Assembly: GCA_043381765.1 (NCBI GenBank)
Contig: JBHJMP010001387.1
Coordinates: 1 to 21,747, forward strand
Length of the DNA stretch: 21,747 nt
Direction: 5' to 3'
From: Collodictyon triciliatum
Taxonomy: Eukaryota > CRuMs
In this document: one piece after another, positions 14,717-21,747 of the stretch
Layout of the letters: the number at the start of each line of letters is the position of its first letter
Position numbering within the stretch: position 1 is the first letter of the stretch
Notes under the pieces: model-generated
What the model saw: the letters and a program-made list of their open reading frames with translations, nothing else
Told to the model about the DNA's origin: nothing
The model's database searches: none
Position numbers and translations under genes: made by a program

Positions 14717-16655
14717 TCACGCGCCCGGGTGTGCAAGCGGGAGCCGCGCGCAGACCGGGAAGTCGGCGAGTGGCAGCGGGCGGGCGAACCAGGCGTGCGG
14801 GGCCGCAAAGATGTCCTGCAGAGCCCACCCGCGCGGCACGTCCACGCCGCGGTAGCGTCTGCGCTCCCAGTCCACAAACCAGATCTTTGAGCGGTGGATG
14901 TCGAGCGCGGCAAAGAGCGAGGAGGGCGCCTCCGGCCGCGCAGCCGCCTTTGTTTGCATGGGCACCTGCTTCGTCGTCTGCAGCCACTCGCCTAGCTCCT
15001 CTGCCCGCACAACCCCGCCCATCCCTTCCAGCCGCAGCTCGTGCGTGATGCAGAAGTCGTTGCCTGCGATGAGCATCCGCCCTTCCCTGTTGTTGTTGTT
15101 GTTTGATTTCTTTTTGGTTATTCTTTTTTGATTGCTTTGGATTTAGGGTGTGAGATAGTGGTGGCGGTGCGGTGGTGCGGTGGTGCGGATGGATTCAAAC
15201 CGTGTGCTGCTGACAATGTGGTTCCCGTTTGTGATTTCGGTGAAGCCGTGCGGTGCGAAGAGGGGCTCTGAAAGCAGGGTGCGGCAACTGTTGTCTCGCT
15301 CGATAAGGACGACGTCTCCCGTGTGAAAGAATGTGGCGGATATCTAGGAAAATAGGTGTTGAGATGCCATCCTTTCTTTCTGATATTATTTTTTGATGTA
15401 GGTATTCGCAAACAAAGTCGGATTCGGATTCCTTTTTTTTTCTTTTTTCTTTTTTTTTTTGACATTTTCATATACCACTCCTTGGCGAGAATAGAATAAA
15501 AAAAAAATATTTTTTTTAATGGGTGAGTGTTTCAACCTTGGTTTCGTCTCCATCATAGTAGCGGGCAGCATTCACTCCCACAGCACGGAGTCGAGTTGGC
15601 ACTCCGAATTCAGAGTACTGCTTCGGATCATCCACGAATATGACTGGTGCATTAAAAAAAAAAATTAACCGAGGGAGAGAGAGAGGGAGGAGGAAAAAAG
15701 ACGAAAGGAAGAAGAAAAAGCACGGGATGATAGACCATCGTAAATCGGAATCGTGTGCGAAAGCTCACCTTTCTGCCCTTCCAATGACTCTGCTACTTCT
15801 CTCTTCCGAGTAATGTAGTGACCGAGCAATGATTGATTGTACCCTTGATTATTTATTGCTTTTGTCAGTGACAACACACTAAACCCAAATGATTATGTTC
15901 CGGAATATCTGATGGTCGTGGTGGCCCATATGCGCACACGTTGCGTATGAAAACGGCATATGATTACTCCATTCAAACAACAAAAGGAGTGAAAGGAATG
16001 GGATGATAAAGCAGGGAATGGGCTGTACCATTGTCCCAGGCACACCATTCCCACGTTACCATGCCAGTCTCGACACAGAACTCTACAATGGTATCGAAGC
16101 CCATTGAAGCGGTCAAGATACGCTTTCCGTCTTTGGAGAATTGAATAGTGTGCAGATGCTAGAGTAAAATGAGTGTGATGCCTTGCGAGTATTTATAAAT
16201 TGTTGTGACTAGAAACTTGACACACTGTCAACTGTTTCATAAAGTAGACTCTTCTCTCCCAAAAAAATTGCAATTTCATTTAGGTGGAAAATCAAAGGTG
16301 AGATGTCTTGCGGCACACATAGTCCCATCGTCATCACCATCATCATATCTGTGTTTATTTCCCCTCTCTGTTCACAATTGAATGCTTCAAACCTGTAGCC
16401 ATGGGCTCTCGTATATCTTGCAGGTCTGTGTTAGGATATCATAGATAGTGATAATGGGTCCGCCTGATATTGCGATATACCTATTGTCAAAAGTGTCAAC
16501 TCCATGTACTTCCACGTAAGGGAGAGACCATACGGCAGACTCGAGTGTTATGCTGTTTTGTACAATGTCCTTCATCTGTACAGAGAGGACAACTCCCTAC
16601 AACCCAAACAGTTAACTCTTTAAATATAGATTATACCCTATTTTCAATTCAACAT

Positions 16656-16745
<90 letters not shown>

Positions 16746-17297
16746 AGCAAATATATGAGAGGGAACACAGAAGAATGTGAGATAATTCACAACATTGACC
16801 CATTATTATCCAACAAAAAGTATATTTCTCTCTTGGTTATTTCAAGAGTAATGATTAATCTACATGCGATGTATATAAAGCCGGGATTACATAAAAAAAA
16901 ACATTGGATTCGGGTATGTAAGAAAGCTGCCAGTTACTTAACGATGAGAATACGTTGCGTGTAATAATATTTATAAAAAAAAATGATGGTGATGAATCAT
17001 CTATTCTCCAAAAGTAAAAGAACAAAAAAAAAAAACCTGATGATACGGACGAGGCTCTGTCACGCCGATTACACGGGGCATCGACACACGCGGGCGACTC
17101 AAGTGTAAGTTTTCTGCCTGGGGCAGATTGACATTCTTTACAGTCAGGATGAACTGGACATTATCTGCGAGGCTCGGATCCAGAGTGAAATCTTCGAGGC
17201 GCTCGACCAAGCGAGTTTGTGCATGGGATTTTGGTGAGGGGTCTGACTTTGCGGCGAAGAAAGGAATCGGTTGTGCCATGAGTTTCGTAGCGGCCAT
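14717..17297 (-). CDS. Uncharacterised beta-propeller-like protein, 7 exons
   Basis: Exons (minus, 5' to 3'): 17297-17037, 16596-16393, 16158-16029, 15843-15769, 15643-15537, 15343-15201, 15086-14717, giving 429 residues. All introns are GT-AG and phases agree. After an 87-residue polar N-terminus with no signal peptide, short blade-like strands recur: RPYHQ/GVVLSVQ, HLHTIQFSKDGKRILTAS, GFDTIVEF, TWEWCAWDNGYNQSLLGH, TRLRAVGVN, SATFFHTGDVVLIER, PHGFTEI, HIVSSTREGRMLI. The pattern of HxxxF-DGxRxLxxSxGFD, W-W-AWxxG, ATFxHxGxxxxIxR and HGF blocks resembles a propeller family that I remember mainly from bacterial genomes, distantly like arylsulfotransferase-type propellers. The function is unknown and I infer none. 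The last exon (14717-15086) is much more GC-rich than the others and its C-terminus is less certain. It is convergent with the GlyRS gene. The ATG at 17297 is the first in frame. Confidence 0.83.
15089..15105. repeat. (TTG)n tract at a splice acceptor
   Basis: About five TTG units on the plus strand read CAACAACAACAACAG on the sense strand of the propeller gene. They form its last acceptor, which therefore lacks a pyrimidine tract. Confidence 0.85.
16660..16744. repeat. 85-nt uninterrupted A run in a propeller-gene intron
   Basis: A perfect mononucleotide run of 85 A lies in intron 17036-16597, read as T on the gene's sense strand and ending about 63 nt upstream of the acceptor. Both edges carry CAGCA. 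Its true length may differ, because such runs are poorly resolved by sequencing. Confidence 0.95.
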
Positions 17298-18081
17298 GAG
17301 GCGGTAGGCTGGGACTTGATGCAGGCGGTCGGCAGAATCCGGGGCGGCAAAAGGAGGTGGAGGGGGAAAAAGGGCTGGCGAGAGTTTAAGCAAAAAAAAA
17401 AAAAAACGACCGGGGGGGGGGAAAAAAGGGGTGGGAAAGGTTAAAGAAAAAAAAAAAAAAAAAAAAAGCGTCCGAGTAGAGGGAAGTGGGTAAATGGAAT
17501 CTTGGGGGTGTTTAGGTTTAGAGAAAAAAGAATGGAGAGATAAATAAGGATTTGGAGAAGAAGAAACAAAGGAATATGGGGAAAAAAAGTGTTGAGGTTC
17601 TGTTCCGGCGGGCGTTTTGTGGACGTAATCTGCAAATAATTGGATTCAAGGAAGTGAGCAGCATTGTTTAATTATATTTTATTTTGTGTGTGTGAAACTG
17701 TCACTAGTATTTCACAGACTGGGATTGAGTCGAGATCGGCTGTTTTGTTAAGGACGTTGTTCAGAGAGACCAGATGGAAGCCAGAGTGTTCGAAACAAAC
17801 ACAAAACAAACAAACAAAAAAACCAAAATTGTATAAAAAAATAAAAATAAAAATCAAGGAGAAGCAAAATGAAACAAAAAAGAGCAACACAAAGTCCTGT
17901 ACAAGGTAAGGCGAGCAGAAAAAAACATAAATATATCAACTTTGCTCCATTTTGCCTAGGAATGTAGTGGCAAACTTTTAAGGAGGAATACACAGGCTGG
18001 GGAGGGAATTACAGCCAGACGTGGCCTTGTTCAGCGCCCCATCTCTGCTCCAGACAGCACGAAACACGGCAAAATAAACCA
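17298..18081. other. Low-complexity spacer, no gene seen
   Basis: Upstream of the propeller-gene ATG the plus strand carries A runs at 17392-17406 and 17445-17467 and a G run near 17411-17420, then AT-rich and A-rich sequence. The first 100 bp stay open in the propeller frame without another ATG, so they are probably 5' leader. Beyond that I see no supported exon. The propeller gene's promoter should lie here. Confidence 0.6.
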
Positions 18082-18249
18082 AACAAAACAAACCAAACCA
18101 AACCAAAAAACAAAACAAAACAAAACAAAACAAACCAAACAAAACAAACCAAACCAAACCAAACCAAACCAAACAAAACAAAACAAAACAAAACAAAACA
18201 AAACAAACAAAACAAAACAAAACAAAACAAAACAAAACAAAACAAAACA
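18082..18249. repeat. (AAAAC)n pentanucleotide array, left part
   Basis: Degenerate AAACC/AAAAC units become perfect AAAAC repeats towards the assembly gap. Frames through it (FVLFC repeats on the minus strand) are repeat translation only. Confidence 0.95.
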
Positions 18250-18459
18250 NNNNNNNNNNNNNNNNNNNNNNNNNNNNNNNNNNNNNNNNNNNNNNNNNNN
18301 NNNNNNNNNNNNNNNNNNNNNNNNNNNNNNNNNNNNNNNNNNNNNNNNNNNNNNNNNNNNNNNNNNNNNNNNNNNNNNNNNNNNNNNNNNNNNNNNNNNN
18401 NNNNNNNNNNNNNNNNNNNNNNNNNNNNNNNNNNNNNNNNNNNNNNNNNNNNNNNNNNN
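18250..18459. other. Assembly gap of 210 N
   Basis: A run of 210 unknown bases interrupts the pentanucleotide array. The real length of the missing sequence is not known from this window. Confidence 0.99.
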
Positions 18460-18592
18460 AAAAAAACAAACCAAAAAAACAAACCAAATAACAAAACAAA
18501 ACAAAACAAAACAAAACAAAACAAAACAAAACAAAACAAAACAAAACAAAACAAAACAAAACAAAACAAAACAAAACAAAACAAAACAAAAA
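18460..18592. repeat. (AAAAC)n pentanucleotide array, right part
   Basis: The array resumes after the gap, first degenerate and then perfect AAAAC units, and ends just before 18593. Together with the left part it indicates one long array that collapsed or could not be spanned in assembly. Confidence 0.95.
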
Positions 18593-19214
18593 CCCAACAG
18601 AATGTCCGGCTTCGCCTCCCAAGCAGCCCACGCCTTCGATGACCCCAATCACCGCACGCCACACGCGTCGAACACTTTGTTTGCTGTGCCCGTGATCAGT
18701 GATTCTGGAATATGCCGCAAACGGATCGCTGGCGAGAATTCCACTGTTTCGAACATTCAAACACTCCCGCTTCCTTTTCATTCTTTTGACACCCGGTTCT
18801 GGAATATATCAATCTCCGATATTCTCATGCGTTAATTAGCAGCGATAGGTTGCGTTTGCTGCAAAGTAATGATGGCAAGTTCGCATGAGGAGCAGAGCAT
18901 AATCCTCGCAGGAGAACACCAGACTGCATCCAGTGCAAGCGCATCCATGCAGGCTCAGAAAGCGGTCTTGGATTTAAATAAATTAACGACTGGAAAAGAG
19001 CGTAAAAAAAAAAAAAAAAATAGTATGTGGCGAGAGAAAAAAAAACAAGGTAGAGATCGCTCTGTTTATTGCCCCTCTCTTTGGGGTGCAATACTAGTTA
19101 CTTCAAAGGTCTGTTTTTGTGTGTCCTTTCATTTTCTGTTCTTTTGCAGAGGGGCTCATCCCACAGGCGGGCGTGTATGAGACGAGTCTCTCACGAGATG
19201 AATCCAGCTTTCAT
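18593..19214. other. 3' flank of the 14-3-3 gene, no confirmed gene
   Basis: About 620 bp of normal-complexity sequence follow the repeat. A plus-strand frame with an ATG at 18602 stays open for 77 codons, and another from 18869 for about 45 codons up to an A run. Neither matches a family I know. The apparent downstream continuation of the second into 19150-19276 is antisense to a real 14-3-3 exon. I treat the stretch as 3' flank with unproven open frames. Confidence 0.5.
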
Positions 19215-20462
19215 TTAGTTGTCCCCTTCGGCATCCTCGAGCTTTGTGCCGTCATTTCCATTGCGTCCGTCTGCAGGTCAGCGGCAGTCAGCAACATGCG
19301 GCGATACAAAACCAATATATATACACAAGAGAAAGAAAATAAAAAGAGAGACTAAAGCGCATGAACCATCGGAATGCATCATCGCACGAGTGGCATATCA
19401 ACAGACGGGGAGCCACAAACCTTGGATGTCTGAGGTCCAGAGAGTCAGGTTGTCGCGGAGCAGCTGCATGATGAGGGTGGAGTCCTTGTAGGATTCCTCG
19501 GGCAGGGTGTCGAGCTCGGCAATGGCGTCGTCGAAGGCCTGCTTGGCGAGGGCGCATGCGCGGTCGGCGTCGTTCTTGATCTCGTAGTAGAAGACCGAGA
19601 AGTTGAGGGCGAGGCCGAGGCGGATGGGGTGCGTGGGCGGCAGCTCGGTGGAGGCGACGTCGGAGGCAGACTTGTATGCGGCCAGAGAGTTGTCGCCGGC
19701 CTCGGAGCGCTGCTCGCCGGTGGTGAACTCAGCCAGGTAGCGGTGATAGTCGCCCTTCATCTTGTAGTAGAAGACCTTGCTCTCCCCAGTTGTGGACGAG
19801 GGGATTAGGTGCTTGTCCAGCACGGTCAGGATGTCGTGGCAGACGCTTGTCAGCTCAGACTCGACCTTCTTGCGGTACTCGAGCGTCTTGGCCACGCGGG
19901 CCTCGTTGTGGCGCGAAGCCTCCTTCTGCTCGATGGACGACACGATGCGCCAGGAGGCGCGGCGCGAACCCACGACGTTCTTGTATGCCACAGAAAGCAG
20001 GTTGCGCTCCTCCACGCTCAGCTCGACGCCGAGCCCGGCAACCTTCTTCATGGCCTCGACCATCTCTGGTTTGTGAACAGTGAGCGTGGGTGTGAGTGCC
20101 GGGTGAGGCGATGAGCGGGCAATAGAGAAAAGACTAAAGAATAAAAAAAAAATGTAATAATATCAGGAGTAAAAAGTAAGGAGCAAAAGTAAGGAGTAAA
20201 AAGTAAGGAGTAAAGAGTAAAAAGTAAAGAGTAAAGAGTAAAGAGTAAAGAGTAAAGAGTAAAGAGTAAAGAGTAAAGAGTAAAGAGTAAAGAGTAAAGA
20301 GTAAAGAGAATCAGGTATAAAATACAAAGTAATAAGCATAGAGTACAAGACTGGAGTAAGGGGTGTAGGTGTTTTGTCAGGGTGGCAGGTACCATCGTAG
20401 CGCTCAGCCTGCTCGGCCAGCTTAGCGGCGTAGACAAAGTCCTCACGAGTTTCTTCAGCCAT
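19215..20462 (-). CDS. 14-3-3 protein, 3 exons
   Basis: 14-3-3 proteins are dimeric, mainly cytosolic adaptors that bind phosphoserine/threonine motifs in many signalling and metabolic partners. Exons: 20462-20393, 20065-19421, 19270-19215, giving 256 residues. The whole fold is visible: the N-terminal dimer helix (residues 1-30), [19 protein letters not shown] with the phosphopeptide-binding Lys52 and Arg59, then YHRYLAEF with Arg132 and Tyr133, [17 protein letters not shown] and DNLTLWTSD. The last exon encodes only a short acidic tail ending EDAEGDN, typical of the disordered 14-3-3 C-terminus. Both introns are phase 1 and GT-AG. The coding sequence is GC-rich with strongly biased codons, suggesting high expression. 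Which paralogue it is cannot be told from one copy. Confidence 0.98.
20164..20309. repeat. 7-bp minisatellite in a 14-3-3 intron
   Basis: AGTAAAG units, irregular at the left and near-perfect over the right two thirds, fill the middle of intron 20392-20066. On the gene's sense strand they read CTTTACT, so the tract is T-rich there. Confidence 0.95.
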
Positions 20463-20628
20463 CGAGTACTTTAGGTTTAAGCGGTATGAATGGGAATTGG
20501 CAGAAGAGCCTGTATGATTTCAAGTACGTGGAGCTGAATTAGTCACGAGTTTGCAGCATGGTGTGGCTGAGTAAAGTCCCTGAGACGGGAGAATAGAGCG
20601 TTTCATGTTTTATTATGATTTTGGGCAA
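20463..20628 (-). promoter_or_regulatory. Proximal upstream region of the 14-3-3 gene
   Basis: The first 166 bp upstream of the 14-3-3 ATG should hold its leader and at least part of its promoter. I see no clear TATA box or other element that I can name. Confidence 0.45.
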
Positions 20629-21031
20629 CTAGCGATCCTTCTTGGGTTCAGAGTTTGTAGATAAATCAAATGTAATTCCTTCTCTTCCAATATTGAGCGA
20701 GGGCGCGATGCCAAACGAAAGAAACGCCCCGCTGGTGAGTAACCACCATGCCGACAAATACCAGAAGGGTTTCCCCAAGTCGGTCAGTCAGGATAAACTT
20801 CAGACACCCAACGGCCGATCTCGTGGCTCTGAGCACAGGTGCGACAAATAGGAATGACACCAACAGCCTTCCACCTCGGCTATGAGCTCTTAACCAACAG
20901 GCTTTCAAGAGAGCCAAAGGAAAGCGATCAGCTTTTTTTCGGAGCTTTAACGCATTCGACAGTCTCGGTGCAGAAAGAAACCTTAAATGGGAGAATTCGA
21001 CTTGCTGCTCCAAACCCCCTGCCAATTCCAT
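20629..21031 (-). CDS. Possible small two-exon gene, hypothetical protein
   Basis: I do not recognise this one. An ATG in a strong context (GACGCCATGG) at 21031 opens a frame that can be spliced at 20808 (donor GTGTCT) to 20731 (acceptor TTACTCACCAG) with matching phase. The product would have 108 residues: a basic N-terminal part, then a hydrophobic region (LLVSFLFVAPVL and GAFLSFGIAP) and a polar tail ending KKDR. The 76-nt intron contains CTGAC branch-like motifs. Against it: there is no known family, other open frames overlap on both strands, and its stop lies only about 165 bp from the 14-3-3 start, so it would occupy that gene's promoter. Confidence 0.3.
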
Positions 21032-21045
21032 GGCGTCGATCCTAG

Positions 21046-21480
21046 TCTGTGCGGCTGTGTGTCTTTTTCCTCAACCTCCACATGGTATCGATACCACCGG
21101 CGGCTAACGAGACTCGGAAAAATTCATTTCTGTTTCTCTACCGACCCACAATATAATTTTATGTAGACATATTCCATATTTGGCGTTAACTCTGGTTGGT
21201 TTATAGATATACAGCTAGCTGCACCCAGCCAAGGTTATTTTAACTTGGCGGATTTTGCTCGAAGTCCGCCTAAGTCGCGTTACCTACATTTTTTGATTAT
21301 ACAATATCATCCACATTTGAATTATTAGTAAGTCAAGGGCCATTAACATACACAAATAAATCAGTTTAAATATATATTCCAGAAATAATAAACTGATAGC
21401 ATTAATTTAGCGCCATAGCCAAAGGACACTAAGTATGCTATTCAAGGAAGAGTTCTAATTAAGTATGGACGTTACATCTT
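21046..21480. other. AT-rich spacer, no gene seen
   Basis: This stretch is AT-rich with frequent stops in all frames. I find no supported exon, RNA gene or repeat in it. Confidence 0.6.
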
Positions 21481-21679
21481 CCAGCCTCCACAACGCAGAT
21501 CAAAGGCAGGAAGCGGGAGTCGTGCACCAACCGGGTTGCATTGCGCGAAGTTCGAAACCCGACCTCGCCACCAGACGCCCGCCTGGCGAAGAGCCCGATC
21601 GCCTTCATAACCCAGCCTAGAGATCATGGGACTTCAGTTGCGCATACAGCCTGAAGAATTATAAAATCAAAGGGTTGTT
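21481..21679 (+). other. GC-rich block with box-B-like motif, possible SINE
   Basis: A sharply bounded GC-rich segment (about 21481-21620) sits in AT-rich sequence. It contains AGTTCGAAACC at 21549-21559, matching the RNA polymerase III box B consensus at 10 of 11 positions, and a hairpin CTTCAG/CTGAAG at 21632-21656. An A-rich tandem tail follows. Internal promoter plus A-rich tail is the layout of a tRNA-derived SINE, but a good box A is missing and the T-arm does not fold. A 49-codon minus-strand frame starting at 21608 is an alternative reading. Confidence 0.25.
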
Positions 21680-21747
21680 CAAAAAAACAAAAAAACAAAA
21701 AAACAAAAAAACAAAAAAACAAAAAAACAAAAAAACAAAAAAACAAA
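21680..21747. repeat. (CAAAAAAA)n tandem array at window end
   Basis: Eight and a half perfect 8-bp units run to the last base. It may be a plain microsatellite at a contig end or the tail of the element just upstream. Confidence 0.95.

Noticed and set aside
14563-15048. 161-codon plus-strand frame and a 158-codon minus-strand frame (14511-14987).
   Set aside because: Both lie in the GC-rich last exon of the propeller gene or its flank, where stops are rare in all frames. Neither resembles a protein family.
16470-16964. Plus-strand 164-codon frame with a long poly-Lys.
   Set aside because: It is translation of the 85-A run, antisense to a propeller-gene exon and intron.
18082-18592. CRISPR-like or other spaced repeat array.
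   Set aside because: The units are contiguous 5-bp simple repeats without spacers, as are all other tandem arrays in the window.
17978-18781. 267-codon minus-strand frame.
   Set aside because: It runs through the N gap and the AAAAC array; most of it is translated repeat or unknown sequence.
18869-19355. Plus-strand pair of frames that splice neatly (about 18869-19003 to 19150-19276) into a protein-like sequence.
   Set aside because: The second part is exactly antisense to the last 14-3-3 exon (19270-19215), whose acidic tail and phase are convincing.
19777-20114. Three overlapping plus-strand frames of about 100 codons.
   Set aside because: They are antisense shadows of the GC-rich 14-3-3 coding exon.
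21481-21600. A tRNA gene around the GTTCGAAAC motif.
   Set aside because: The bases flanking the loop do not pair as a T-stem on either strand, and no acceptor or anticodon stem can be drawn.

Overview
This is a nuclear eukaryotic window, read with the standard code. All five recognisable genes are interrupted by short GT-AG introns (roughly 75-470 nt), and their products are ordinary eukaryotic housekeeping proteins. Compact genes, many small introns and the sequence character of the 14-3-3 and glycyl-tRNA synthetase proteins suggest a fungus, probably an intron-rich early-diverging one, or a fungus-like opisthokont. I cannot name the organism. I resolved the genes exon by exon by following reading frame and splice phase. 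Every model closes in frame from ATG to stop.

Layout: (1) 1-94, a (TTTG)n tract at the window edge. (2) 170-6786, minus strand: UTP21 (human WDR36), a 27-exon gene for a U3 snoRNP/SSU-processome protein. (3) 6787-7218, a 432-bp divergent promoter region. (4) 7219-9148, plus strand: a 7-exon DHHC palmitoyltransferase with four membrane spans. (5) 9149-10014, a spacer with a GT-rich repeat and a short upstream ORF. (6) 10015-14410, plus strand: 17-exon glycyl-tRNA synthetase. (7) 14717-17297, minus strand, convergent with the synthetase: a 7-exon gene for an uncharacterised beta-propeller-like protein resembling a family I know mainly from bacteria. (8) 17298-19214, a low-complexity spacer with a 210-base N gap inside an (AAAAC)n array. 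(9) 19215-20462, minus strand: a 3-exon 14-3-3 gene. (10) 20463-21747, upstream sequence with a possible small two-exon membrane-protein gene, a GC-rich block with a box-B-like motif, and an 8-bp A-rich repeat running to the window end.

The genes do not form a pathway. Two serve protein synthesis (ribosome biogenesis and tRNA charging); the others are a membrane-anchored lipid transferase, a phosphoprotein adaptor and an unknown propeller. I found no CRISPR array, operon, transposase or convincing tRNA. The points most worth a second look are the propeller gene and its possible bacterial origin, a T-rich bias of intronic repeats on the sense strand of the gene that carries them, a Trp in class II motif 2 of the synthetase, an upstream ORF overlapping the synthetase start, and the unexplained structure between 20.6 and 21.7 kb. 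I did not find a clearly new multi-gene system.
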